Shown: in pieces, positions 52,717 to 61,438 of the stretch
How the letters are laid out: each line of letters opens with the position of its first letter
Position numbering within the stretch: the stretch's first letter is position 1
Source of the DNA: Xylanibacter ruminicola Ga6B6
GTDB lineage: Bacteria; Bacteroidota; Bacteroidia; Bacteroidales; Bacteroidaceae
Assembly: GCF_000687715.1 (NCBI RefSeq)
Contig: NZ_JHXD01000016.1
Location: 24,272-88,271 of the forward strand
Reading direction: 5' to 3'
Length of the DNA stretch: 64,000 nt
Notes under the pieces: generated by a model
Databases searched by the model: none
Told to the model about the DNA's origin: nothing
Seen by the model: only the letters and a program-made list of their open reading frames with translations
Program-made: the position numbers and the translations under genes

Positions 52717-53462
52717 CAACAACATTGATTCTACATACCATTTTAGCACTACTGCTACTTATCTTGCCTTTTGGGGCACTTTATTTGTTAGACCGCCCTA
52801 CCATGAAACCACTCGCTGTGGCATTGACGAAAGGATTTGTGCAGTTACTCATCTTTTCGATAATTGCATGGGGGGTATATAAGGTAGATAACCTCTGGCT
52901 ATCGATTGGATGGTTATTGGTAATGACTGTATGGACAGGATTTCTGGTTATCAACAAATGCAAACTTGCCATCGCAAGTTATCTATTCCCAGCCAGTGTT
53001 GGACTTTTTGTTGGCGTGCTATTGATTGGACTATGGCTATTAGTAGCAGTTCTACCTATTGATCATATAACAGTCCGTTGGTTTATACCCGTCATGGCGG
53101 TACTATTGGGACATTCGGCAGCTATGTTGGTAAGAGGACTAGGCAATTTTGTAATGATGTTGCAGCGCAATCGTGGGCAATATGATTTCATGTTAGGTAA
53201 TGGCGCCTCACAATGGCAAGCTCTGATACCTTTTATGCGTTCCAGTCTGTTGGCCATCTTGTCGCCTACGATCGCCAACCTGTCTGCATTAGCATTAGCC
53301 TCTCTACCACTACTGTTCTGTGGTATGCTCTTGGGCGGTTTTACCCCCATCAATGCTTTTGCCATCATGCTTTATGCTGTACTGGGATGTATCGCATCAT
53401 CGGTATTGTCATTAGGTATCACAGTGGTTATCATTAAGTACTTCAATCTATTTGCAGCATGA
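52713..53462 (+). CDS. FetB/YbbM-type permease (UPF0014)
   Basis: The 249-aa protein has about seven hydrophobic segments. The conserved UPF0014 block is seen late: RNRGQYDFMLGNGASQWQALIPFMRSSLLAILSPTIANLSALALASLPLLFCGMLLGGFTPINA. In E. coli FetAB is an iron exporter tied to oxidative stress. It overlaps the ATPase gene by 4 bp and the nucleotidyltransferase gene by 4 bp, so three genes form a coupled unit. Substrate in this organism is not known. Confidence 0.82.
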   Translation: MTTTLILHTILALLLLILPFGALYLLDRPTMKPLAVALTKGFVQLLIFSIIAWGVYKVDNLWLSIGWLLVMTVWTGFLVINKCKLAIASYLFPASVGLFVGVLLIGLWLLVAVLPIDHITVRWFIPVMAVLLGHSAAMLVRGLGNFVMMLQRNRGQYDFMLGNGASQWQALIPFMRSSLLAILSPTIANLSALALASLPLLFCGMLLGGFTPINAFAIMLYAVLGCIASSVLSLGITVVIIKYFNLFAA

Positions 53463-54373
53463 GAAAACTATTTTTCGAGTTAATGCAGGTTTCTGTGGGT
53501 CAGCTGGATTGTGTAAGCCGATTTCCTGAGCCCGATGAGTGGAAGAAACTTTTTGAACTGGCAAAGAACCAAGCAGTAGCAGGTATCTGTTATCATGGCG
53601 TAACCAAGCTATTCGATTTCGGTCTGGTGGCTCCACAAGAACTATCACTCGACTGGATGGCTGAAGCAGAGGATATCAAAGAACAGAATCGCGGCAGGAG
53701 TCGCAGACTGGTTACGTTACAAGAAGAACTACACGCACATCATCTACGTTCATCAGTCATAACAGGCCCCGGCTTGGTTCGTTTCTATGATCGAGAACTC
53801 CAACCACTACGCTATACCAAAGGTGTTGACCTTTATGTTTTCGGCTACAAAAATCAGGTTGACCTGAACCAATGGGCCGACATCAATGTACGCATATACA
53901 CCGAACTGCGTGCAGGCAAATCATCCCAACGCAACACCCGACTTGAGAAATGGATGTTGCAGAACAACGACCTGATGTTTCGCAAGGCTGGTGAACTGAC
54001 AGTACCCTCGCATGCTATGACGATTGTTCTTCAGATAGTTCATCTGTATAACCTGTTTCTTGAAAAAGGCATTCAGATGCGCAACCTGATGGATCTGTTC
54101 TATGTACTCCGCTTTGGTGATGGCAGAAGTAAACTGTTCCAATTCTCGCAGACTACGATTGATGGGGAGATTAAAGAATTAGGATTGACGCGTTTTTCAC
54201 AAGGTATCATGTGGTTGATGAAAGAAATCTTTAATTTGGACACGAACCACATGCCCGTTGAGCCATTGGAGGAAGAAGGCCTGTTTATTCTAGGCGTGAT
54301 GATGGGTGACGGTTTTACCTTCCATAACTGGTGGCACAAACTTTGGCATTACACCTGGCATAACCTAACTTAG
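53459..54373 (+). CDS. Nucleotidyltransferase-family protein (NTP_transf_5-like)
   Basis: The 304-aa protein resembles the family of uncharacterised nucleotidyltransferases found near surface glycan genes. An N-terminal helical region (WKKLFELAKNQAVAGICYHGVTKL) is followed by TLQEELHAHHLRSSVITGPGLVRFYDRELQPLRYTKGVDLYVFG, where the usual GDIDLLV active-site strand reads GVDLYV, so one metal-binding Asp is replaced. LQIVHLYNLFLEKGIQMRNLMDLFYVL is typical of the C-terminal half. Activity may be reduced or lost. It overlaps the permease gene by 4 bp and ends 4 bp inside the convergent acyltransferase. Confidence 0.65.
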   Translation: MRKLFFELMQVSVGQLDCVSRFPEPDEWKKLFELAKNQAVAGICYHGVTKLFDFGLVAPQELSLDWMAEAEDIKEQNRGRSRRLVTLQEELHAHHLRSSVITGPGLVRFYDRELQPLRYTKGVDLYVFGYKNQVDLNQWADINVRIYTELRAGKSSQRNTRLEKWMLQNNDLMFRKAGELTVPSHAMTIVLQIVHLYNLFLEKGIQMRNLMDLFYVLRFGDGRSKLFQFSQTTIDGEIKELGLTRFSQGIMWLMKEIFNLDTNHMPVEPLEEEGLFILGVMMGDGFTFHNWWHKLWHYTWHNLT

Positions 54374-55383
54374 GCCGTTTTATCGTACTTTACCCCAAAC
54401 AGATAATGCCCCAAGAAAGGACTGAGGCGAATAACATAGCTGGCAGCCAACGTTAGCACCAGCACAACGAGTGATACAGCCATAATGTAGCAGAACTCAA
54501 TAAGCCTACTATTGTAGGTTGCCAATTGAGGCGCATAAGCCATCAAAAAGCGTGGCAAAAAGAAGAAATGCAGCAGATAGACATCCAATGTTCTGGTGCC
54601 AACATATTGCAAGGGCTTAGAAATATGCCATTTCCTAAGCCAAGAAGCAGACAAGCGGAAGAATGTAAACACCATAATCATACCGGTGATGCCTCCACCA
54701 TAGAATCTGAACATCTCGAACAGCAGATGATCATGATGCGATGTAGAAGCAATCAAGAAAAACGCTACAGTTATCAGCCCTATCACAATAGGTTTGCTCG
54801 TCCATCGAATAAAGGCATCAAAGTGACGTCTTATCCATGTTCCTAAAAAGAAGAATATGAAAAAACGCCAGGTGATAACACTCAAGAATCCAAGAAAGTC
54901 CATAACCATCAACAGCCATTCATCTGCCGACGTTCGAATACTATAATAATAACGTGAATAGATAAAAGAAGCCAAGGTTAGTGCAATCGCAAATATGGGA
55001 GTCAACCTCCTACTAGCCCTAACCATCAGCATATAGAGAATAAAAAACTCAAATAATGCAAAAGTAAACCAATATCCGCCTTTAACCGCACCCAACTGAT
55101 GAAAAAACCCTGGTGGTGGTGCCAAAATCAGCAGGAATATAAAGGTTGGCAACAGTTGAACCATTGCTTTATGCTTAGCCACTTCTTTAAACGGTCGTTG
55201 GGCCACAGACTCAAACAACCACCCACTAATCATAAAAAAACAAGGCAATCGAAATAGGATAAACACTGCATTATAGCCCATCCTTGAATCCCCCAAACAG
55301 AAATGACACACATGTGCAAACACTACGAGAATCATCGTAAATCCTCGCATCGCATCAATGTATTCAATCCTTTGTTTTGCCAT
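54370..55383 (-). CDS. Membrane acyltransferase, family 3
   Basis: The 337-aa polytopic protein starts RIEYIDAMRGFTMILVVFAHVCHF, the AT3 first-helix motif with conserved Arg and His. ILFRLPCFFMISGWLFES and the late TLDVYLLHFFFLPRF helix complete the pattern. It is expected to acylate a surface glycan. It shares a mirror-image promoter region with the acyltransferase at 55445 and is followed by a 4-bp convergent overlap with the nucleotidyltransferase gene. Confidence 0.87.
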   Translation of the reverse strand: MAKQRIEYIDAMRGFTMILVVFAHVCHFCLGDSRMGYNAVFILFRLPCFFMISGWLFESVAQRPFKEVAKHKAMVQLLPTFIFLLILAPPPGFFHQLGAVKGGYWFTFALFEFFILYMLMVRASRRLTPIFAIALTLASFIYSRYYYSIRTSADEWLLMVMDFLGFLSVITWRFFIFFFLGTWIRRHFDAFIRWTSKPIVIGLITVAFFLIASTSHHDHLLFEMFRFYGGGITGMIMVFTFFRLSASWLRKWHISKPLQYVGTRTLDVYLLHFFFLPRFLMAYAPQLATYNSRLIEFCYIMAVSLVVLVLTLAASYVIRLSPFLGHYLFGVKYDKTA

Positions 55384-55390
55384 ATTCTGT

Positions 55391-55441
55391 GCAAAATTAC
55401 GAAAAAGAATTCACAATATGGATATTTTTTCGTAATTTTGC
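55391..55441. promoter_or_regulatory. Mirror-image divergent promoters between two acyltransferase genes
   Basis: GCAAAATTACGAAAAA (55391-55406) and TTTTTCGTAATTTTGC (55426-55441) are perfect 16-bp inverted arms 19 nt apart. Each arm contains TAATTTTG for one of the two genes (55399-55392 minus, 55433-55440 plus). The plus-strand ATG is 4 nt after its box; the minus-strand ATG is 8 nt after. Confidence 0.75.
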
Positions 55442-55444
55442 AAC

Positions 55445-56464
55445 ATGAACCGAATTAATTGGATAGATTGGGCAAAAGCATTCTGCATGACGGTAGTGGT
55501 ATTCTGCCACCTACCCCAACAAGAAGACACCTTTTATCTGCAATATCTAGCCTCAGTTATCCTCTCCACGTTCTTCTTTGTATCAGGTTTTCTCAAGAAG
55601 AAAAACCTAACAATCAAAGAGTCAGCCAAGAAATATGGCTATGCCCTCTTAATACCTTATATTATATATAATGTAATATATTACCCCTATTGGGCAGCCA
55701 AATTCTACATAGAGCATGGAAGTATAACATTTACTGATGCTCTCAAACCAATAGCGGGTACGTTATTGGGGCAACTAAACAGCAGCTTCTCCTGCGAGCT
55801 CAACGGTGTAACTTGGTTCTTGATAGCTCTTTTCATCATGCACATCCTGACAGATGTACTCAATAAGAACAAACACGGCAAAACCATCATGCTGATACTT
55901 TCCGTCATCACCATGATCCTCTATGGCGCCAACAAGTATTATCACTACGCCCCATATATCACCTATCACGGACTGATACGTTGCCTATGTTTCTTCTTCA
56001 TGGGCAACCTCTTCCAACAGAAAGGTTTTCTCCAAGCACTAAATCTACGAAAAGATGTAATAATCGGAACCTCTACCCTACTTCTCAGCCTCATCTTATT
56101 CTACTGGCATATCAACGAAGACAGATTCGTACTCCACATCATATTATATTATGTGGTAAACTTCGTATCAGTATACGCATTCATATACCTATCAAAATCG
56201 CTCAACAACATCAAGAGCCGCATCATCACCCTCATCTCCATCGGCACCATGCTTATCTTCGGCTTACACCGAATAATGATTGGAGTAATAGACTATATAA
56301 TAGAAAAAGCAATAGGTATTTCAAACATCACTTACGATTGGTACGAATGCCTTATTATAGTACTCGTGATACAAATCGTACTACTACCCATTATCATCTA
56401 TCAAAGCAAATGGCCATTATTATTTGGGAAAAAGCATAACTTCTATCAAAAAAAAGCATTATAA
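55445..56464 (+). CDS. Membrane acyltransferase, family 3
   Basis: The 339-aa protein opens NRINWIDWAKAFCMTVVVFCHLPQQ, the AT3 first helix with conserved Asp, Lys and His. STFFFVSGFLKKK, GVTWFLIALFIMHIL and the late LISIGTMLIFGLHRIMIG helix are typical. It is likely to O-acylate a sugar of the second glycan region. It is divergent from another acyltransferase and lies only 4 nt after its promoter box, so the message is leaderless or close to it. A poly-A stretch precedes the next gene's promoter. Confidence 0.87.
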   Translation: MNRINWIDWAKAFCMTVVVFCHLPQQEDTFYLQYLASVILSTFFFVSGFLKKKNLTIKESAKKYGYALLIPYIIYNVIYYPYWAAKFYIEHGSITFTDALKPIAGTLLGQLNSSFSCELNGVTWFLIALFIMHILTDVLNKNKHGKTIMLILSVITMILYGANKYYHYAPYITYHGLIRCLCFFFMGNLFQQKGFLQALNLRKDVIIGTSTLLLSLILFYWHINEDRFVLHIILYYVVNFVSVYAFIYLSKSLNNIKSRIITLISIGTMLIFGLHRIMIGVIDYIIEKAIGISNITYDWYECLIIVLVIQIVLLPIIIYQSKWPLLFGKKHNFYQKKAL

Positions 56465-56496
56465 TTTGGAATTTATAAAAAAAAAATGTATCTTTG
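56465..56496 (+). promoter_or_regulatory. Full Bacteroidetes promoter for the second glycan gene group
   Basis: TTTG at 56465-56468 and TATCTTTG at 56489-56496, separated by 20 nt with an A-rich spacer. The ATG at 56506 is 9 nt downstream. Confidence 0.72.
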
Positions 56497-56505
56497 CCCC
56501 AAAAG

Positions 56506-57789
56506 ATGAGTCAAAAAAAAATAATTATTACAATCTGTATTCTTATAGTTTGCATCAGTACGATTTCTTATGTATTCTATAATCTATCAGAACCGGAACT
56601 CAAAGGACATAAAACGGTTCTTTGCATTCCTGTATACGGCCAAAGCCTCGCATTAGGAGAAGAAGCTACAAGAATAACAGATTTTGACTCTCTTAGAACG
56701 AAATACAATGGCAGAATAATTACAGAAAATCTTAATTACAATTTTGGCTATTTTGACCATAGTAGCGAGTTCAAAGAAAAAATCAAAGAGATTATTCATT
56801 ACCAGCGAAAGGCTTATGAGCTATCCGTTTATGGAATGGCAGAAGAATTAGCTTCTCAATTCGGGAATGACACGCTTATTTGTATCTTTCCTGGAGGTCA
56901 CGGCATGACTAGAATTGAAGGGCTTATAAAGCCCAGCGCTCCTTATAAAAAATTCATAGAGGAGATTGAACGAGCATATAAAAAATCAAAAGAAAGAGGA
57001 TGGAATTTTTATGTACCAGCTATTTGCTGGATGCAAGGCGAATCAGATATTGTCGATTACACACAAGATACATATAAGAAGTATTTCATGCAATTTCTCA
57101 AGGACATCAATAATGATATAAAATCAATAACAAAACAACAAGAATACATAAGAATTATTAGTTATCAAACAAATGCAATAACCAAAGGAAAAAAATTCAA
57201 AAGCAATAATTTCCTTTCTTTAGAGTCATGCGTTCCTGAGACCCAAAGATTACTAGTATTGAAAGATACACTGATATGGGCTAGTGGACCGACATACCCA
57301 TATTCTTTTGTAAATGAGAATATTCACATTAATGCTTTAGGGCAAAAGTGTATTGGCACACTAGCTGCGAAATCAATTCTTGGTATAATAAGAGGAGAAA
57401 AAAGAAATATTGGGCTTCAACCAACAGATATAACTATTTCCAACAATGATATTATAATTAATTTTAACGTTCCAATCCCCCCGTTGCATTTTGACACCAC
57501 AACTGTATCAAAAGCAACGAATTATGGGTTTAGTGTTATTACTCCTAATAACAAAAACATTTTAAAAGCAGTTAAACTTAATGAAAAATCTATCACAATT
57601 AATTGCTCGACTTCCCCTAAAGGATGTCGTATTCGATATGCCATCAATGGTAATTTTATGCAAAGCGGCAACAAAAATGGGCCAAGAGGAAATCTAAGAG
57701 ACTCTCAAGGAGAGATACTTCAAACAATAATTAATGACAACATCATCAAACTTCACAATTGGTGTTTTCAGTTTGATATTAAAATCTGA
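56506..57789 (+). CDS. Membrane-anchored SGNH esterase, sialate-O-acetylesterase-like
   Basis: The 427-aa protein has an N-terminal anchor (about 4-25: KKIIITICILIVCISTISYVFY). VYGQSLALGEEA is the nucleophile block (GQS, Ser about residue 48), AICWMQGESDIVDY the WxQGES block of the DUF303/SASA family, and NIHINALGQKCIGTLAAKSILG the His block. Such enzymes remove O-acetyl groups from glycans on the periplasmic or outer face. A C-terminal beta-rich domain of about 110 residues has no clear match. It may counterbalance the acyltransferases nearby. Composition is very AT-rich. Confidence 0.75.
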   Translation: MSQKKIIITICILIVCISTISYVFYNLSEPELKGHKTVLCIPVYGQSLALGEEATRITDFDSLRTKYNGRIITENLNYNFGYFDHSSEFKEKIKEIIHYQRKAYELSVYGMAEELASQFGNDTLICIFPGGHGMTRIEGLIKPSAPYKKFIEEIERAYKKSKERGWNFYVPAICWMQGESDIVDYTQDTYKKYFMQFLKDINNDIKSITKQQEYIRIISYQTNAITKGKKFKSNNFLSLESCVPETQRLLVLKDTLIWASGPTYPYSFVNENIHINALGQKCIGTLAAKSILGIIRGEKRNIGLQPTDITISNNDIIINFNVPIPPLHFDTTTVSKATNYGFSVITPNNKNILKAVKLNEKSITINCSTSPKGCRIRYAINGNFMQSGNKNGPRGNLRDSQGEILQTIINDNIIKLHNWCFQFDIKI

Positions 57790-57832
57790 TTAATAGTTCA
57801 CATTCCCAAACCAAAATATTATTACAATATAC

Positions 57833-59026
57833 ATGAAAGAGAAAAAAGACAACAAACGACCTATTAGGGTTATGTACGTATACCACCATCTGGCAATAGT
57901 TGGAGGCATAGAGCGTGTACTTACAGACAAAATGAACTACTTATCAGATAATGGCTTTGTTGTCTCACTTATTACATATGAACAAGGAAGCCACCCCATA
58001 GCATTTCATTTAAGCAAAGAAATCATTCATACAGATTTAAATACAAGATTTTTCCCTCTTGATAATTATCCTCTAATTATTAGATTAATAAAGAAATTCA
58101 AAACAAAATTGCTATTACAACATCGGCTACAAGTACAAGTAAACAGTTTTCGCCCAGATATAATTGTAGTCATAGCCGGCGACATTAGGACATGTGACAT
58201 TTTAAACAAAATAAAAACTTCTGCTAAAAAAATAGCAGAATCTCATACCAATATCAAATACACAATGTCTGATCCTAGTAAAAGAAATGGAATATTATCT
58301 TTATTGATCAACAAATTATATATAGAATATCAATGTAGAAAAATACGAAAAATGGATATGCTTGTCACACTAACTGACGGGAGTGCAAAAGAATGGAGAA
58401 AATATACCAAGAATATTACTGTCATTCCTAATCCATTAACACTATACCCGACAGAAATAAACACTAAAAAAGAATTCTCAAATCGAATTATCTCAGTGGG
58501 ACGTTTTGATTATCAAAAAGGGTTTGACATTCTCGTCAAAGCATTTACTATTATTGCAGACAAATGTCCAAATTGGTCTTTAGAGATATTTGGAGAAGGC
58601 AATGACAAAACGAGAATTAAAAATATGATTAGTTATAACAATCTTGAGAATCGAATCCACTTACACCCTGCATCTTCCACTATTTACGAAGAATACAAAA
58701 AAAGTGATTTTTATGTAATGAGTTCAAGATATGAAGGGTTTGGCTTGGTGCTTATCGAAGCTATGTCATGTGGATTGCCCTGTATATCATTCAGGTGCAA
58801 ACACGGACCGGAAGATATTATTACTAACGACATTGATGGAATACTAGTTAAGGATGGAGATTATAACGAATTAGCTGAAACAATACTTTGGCTTTGTAAT
58901 CATCCCACCCAAATATTAGAAATGAGTTGTGCTGCTAGAGAAAAAGCTCAAAAATACAAGAAAGAGAATATTATGCCTTTATGGATTAAGCTATTTCATA
59001 AATTATCGGAGCCTTCCCACCAATAA
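57833..59026 (+). CDS. Family 4 glycosyltransferase
   Basis: The 397-aa GT-B enzyme opens with RVMYVYHHLAIVGGIERVLTDKMNYL (acceptor half, GGIERV) and has a donor half with ISVGRFDYQKGFDILVKAF, SDFYVMSSRYEGFGLVLIEAMSCGLPCISF, where E-G-F-G-L-V-L-I-E is the GT4 E(x7)E site. The closest style is the N-acetylgalactosamine or galactosyl transferases of O-antigen loci (for example PglH/PglJ type), but I cannot name the sugar. It lies 43 bp after the esterase and 17 bp before the aminotransferase gene. Confidence 0.88.
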   Translation: MKEKKDNKRPIRVMYVYHHLAIVGGIERVLTDKMNYLSDNGFVVSLITYEQGSHPIAFHLSKEIIHTDLNTRFFPLDNYPLIIRLIKKFKTKLLLQHRLQVQVNSFRPDIIVVIAGDIRTCDILNKIKTSAKKIAESHTNIKYTMSDPSKRNGILSLLINKLYIEYQCRKIRKMDMLVTLTDGSAKEWRKYTKNITVIPNPLTLYPTEINTKKEFSNRIISVGRFDYQKGFDILVKAFTIIADKCPNWSLEIFGEGNDKTRIKNMISYNNLENRIHLHPASSTIYEEYKKSDFYVMSSRYEGFGLVLIEAMSCGLPCISFRCKHGPEDIITNDIDGILVKDGDYNELAETILWLCNHPTQILEMSCAAREKAQKYKKENIMPLWIKLFHKLSEPSHQ

Positions 59027-59043
59027 TTAAACAATTTTAAACA

Positions 59044-60159
59044 ATGAAAAAGATAATTACAGTTACATCTCCCCTATTACCGAATTTAGATGAATTTCAA
59101 GGTTCACTAAAGGATATATGGGAAAAAAAATGGATTACCAATAATGGTTCATATCACCAAAAATTTGAGGAAGCTTTAGCAGAATACCTAAAAGTCCCCT
59201 ATGTTAGCCTATTTACCAATGGCACTTTGCCATTGATTACAGCACTGCAGGCATTAAGGATTACAGGTGAAGTAATTACAACACCATATAGTTTTGTAGC
59301 TACCACTCATGCCTTATGGTGGAATGGTATAAAACCAGTATTTGTTGACATCGATCCTAATAATGGATGTATTGATTCTAACAAGATTGAAGCAGCCATC
59401 ACACCAAAAACTACAGCAATTATGCCTGTTCATGTCTATGGCACACCATGCAACACAAATGACATTCAAGATATTGCTGACAAATATGGTCTAAAAGTCA
59501 TCTATGATGCTGCTCATGCATTTGGTGTAGAGGTTAAAGGAAAGAGTATTCTTAATGCAGGAGATTTATCTACACTTAGTTTTCATGCAACAAAAGTATT
59601 CAATACCGTTGAGGGGGGGGCAATCATCATGCATGATGAAAAAACGAAACAACGTATTGATTATCTAAAGAATTTTGGATTTGCTAGCGAAGTAGAAGTT
59701 GTCGCTCCTGGCATTAACTCCAAGATAGATGAAATACGATGTGCATATGGTTTATTAAACCTAAAACAAATTGATGCAGCAATTGAAGCTCGCCATCAAG
59801 TTTACATCAAGTACCACAATGCACTCAAGGAGGTAAATGGTATTAATATATGGGATTCAAGCCCTGGAGTGAAACATAATTATTCATATTTCCCTATTTT
59901 TGTAGATGCAGAGAAATATGGAATGACTCGTGATGAACTCTATTTCAAAATGCGAAATGACAATATCTATGGACGACGTTATTTTTATCCATTAATTAGT
60001 ACCTTCTCTACATATCGCGGACTTCCAAGTGCAAGTAAAGAAAACCTACCGATAGCTACCAAGATGGCAGATGAAGTTATTTGCCTACCCATGCATCACG
60101 CATTAAGTGATGATGATATTCAAAGAGTAATTAGATGCATTAAAAAAAATCACAAATGA
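59044..60159 (+). CDS. Sugar aminotransferase, DegT/DnrJ/EryC1 family, VioA-like
   Basis: This 371-aa PLP enzyme aminates a keto-sugar nucleotide. The N-terminal part (ITVTSPLLPNLDEFQ, WITNNGSYHQKFEEAL, VSLFTNGTLPLITALQALRITGEVITTPYSFVATTHALWW) closely resembles VioA-type enzymes that make dTDP-4-amino-4,6-dideoxy-glucose. The Schiff-base Lys is Lys184 in FHATKVFNTVEGGAI, and the Asp for the pyridine N is in VIYDAAHAFG. An 8-G tract (59613-59620) codes for Glu-Gly-Gly-Ala just after this Lys. The ATP-grasp gene overlaps by 4 bp. rmlA/rmlB genes for the dTDP substrate are not in the window. Confidence 0.85.
   Translation: MKKIITVTSPLLPNLDEFQGSLKDIWEKKWITNNGSYHQKFEEALAEYLKVPYVSLFTNGTLPLITALQALRITGEVITTPYSFVATTHALWWNGIKPVFVDIDPNNGCIDSNKIEAAITPKTTAIMPVHVYGTPCNTNDIQDIADKYGLKVIYDAAHAFGVEVKGKSILNAGDLSTLSFHATKVFNTVEGGAIIMHDEKTKQRIDYLKNFGFASEVEVVAPGINSKIDEIRCAYGLLNLKQIDAAIEARHQVYIKYHNALKEVNGINIWDSSPGVKHNYSYFPIFVDAEKYGMTRDELYFKMRNDNIYGRRYFYPLISTFSTYRGLPSASKENLPIATKMADEVICLPMHHALSDDDIQRVIRCIKKNHK
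59613..59620 (+). repeat. Eight-G homopolymer in the aminotransferase coding sequence
   Basis: GAG-GGG-GGG-GCA encodes Glu190-Gly-Gly-Ala, giving 8 consecutive G in an AT-rich gene. A one-base slip would truncate the protein soon after its catalytic Lys. Confidence 0.8.
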
Positions 60160-61433
60160 GGTTTGACGAAGAATTGAAAGGAAAAAAACTCCTGATATTG
60201 GCTGGAGCTGATGTCCATATCAAAGTTGTTAATGCCGCGAAAGAACTAGGGGTATACACAATCGTTACAGATTTTTTATCCCCTCAAGATTCACCCGCAA
60301 AACAAATTGCAGATGAATTCTGGATGCTAGACATTAAAGACACTAATGGAATTGTTGAAAGATGTAGAAAGGAAGGTATCGATGGTGTTCTTACATTTTG
60401 TATTGACCCCGCGCAAATCCCATATCAACAGATCTGTGAGAAATTGAATCTTCCCTGTTATGGAACAAAAAAACAATTTGAAATATTAACAAATAAACGC
60501 TTGTTCAAGCAATATTGTATAAAACATGGCATTGATGTTATACCAGAGTATTCCATAAAAGATGCTTATGAAGGAAAAATAGCTTTCCCCGTACTGGTAA
60601 AACCAACAGACAGTCGCGGTTCAAGAGGACAGACTGTTTGTTATTCACAAAACGATATTGCACATGCCATAGACGTTGCAAGAAAAGAATCTAAAGATAG
60701 CGGCGTCATTATTGAACATTATATGCTTGGCAAGCAAGACATGTCTTTTGCTTATATTGTGATAAACAAAGAACCGTATTTATTAAAAATTGGAGATAGA
60801 TTATTAGGAAAAGTAGAAGACAATCTAGAAAGACAACAAATTGCAACTATTCTTCCTTCTCGCCATATAAAACAATATCGACGCGAGATAGAACCCAAAG
60901 TAATTAAAATGATAAAATCATTAGATATCACATTTGGTGCTGTTTTCTTACAAGGATTCTGGAATGATGATCGCGTATATATGTACGATCCAGGTTTAAG
61001 ATTCCCTGGATCAGATTTTGACGTAGTTATGAAAAACGCAACAGGATTTGACAATATGAAATCCTTTGTTCGTTTCGCACTCACTGGAGATGTATGCAGC
61101 CAATATGGAAATCCAAGAAATGCCTGTGAGTTGAATGGCAGATTATGCGTAATACTTTCGGTATCTTGTCGACCTGGTAAAATTGCAGAATTAAACGGTA
61201 TGGATATTATTAAAGCAAATCCACATGTCCTTTCTGCAAGTTTACGCCATCATGTTAATGATATTGTACCATCCTCTGGTGATATTCAGCAACGAGTTGC
61301 TGAATTTGTTGCAATCCTCCCAAATAGAACTTCTATAGAAACATTTTTATCTTTTGTATACGATAATCTGACTATTCTTGACGAAGATGGAAAGGATATG
61401 ATTATATCAAAAATTAGTAACAATCAATTATAA
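60156..61433 (+). CDS. ATP-grasp domain ligase
   Basis: The 425-aa protein has a pre-ATP-grasp Rossmann region (KKLLILAGADVHIKVVNAAKELG), then an ATP-grasp fold with LTNKRLFKQYCIKHGIDVIPEY, FPVLVKPTDSRGSRGQTVCYS (Gly-rich ATP loop) and MYDPGLRFPGSDFDVV, in which an Arg and acidic residues replace the common metal-binding ENGR motif. Members form amide bonds between a carboxylate and an amine. It overlaps the aminotransferase by 4 bp and is 5 bp before the opine dehydrogenase. Together they suggest an amino acid-like acyl group joined to an amino sugar. Confidence 0.82.
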   Translation: MRFDEELKGKKLLILAGADVHIKVVNAAKELGVYTIVTDFLSPQDSPAKQIADEFWMLDIKDTNGIVERCRKEGIDGVLTFCIDPAQIPYQQICEKLNLPCYGTKKQFEILTNKRLFKQYCIKHGIDVIPEYSIKDAYEGKIAFPVLVKPTDSRGSRGQTVCYSQNDIAHAIDVARKESKDSGVIIEHYMLGKQDMSFAYIVINKEPYLLKIGDRLLGKVEDNLERQQIATILPSRHIKQYRREIEPKVIKMIKSLDITFGAVFLQGFWNDDRVYMYDPGLRFPGSDFDVVMKNATGFDNMKSFVRFALTGDVCSQYGNPRNACELNGRLCVILSVSCRPGKIAELNGMDIIKANPHVLSASLRHHVNDIVPSSGDIQQRVAEFVAILPNRTSIETFLSFVYDNLTILDEDGKDMIISKISNNQL

Positions 61434-61438
61434 CAAAC

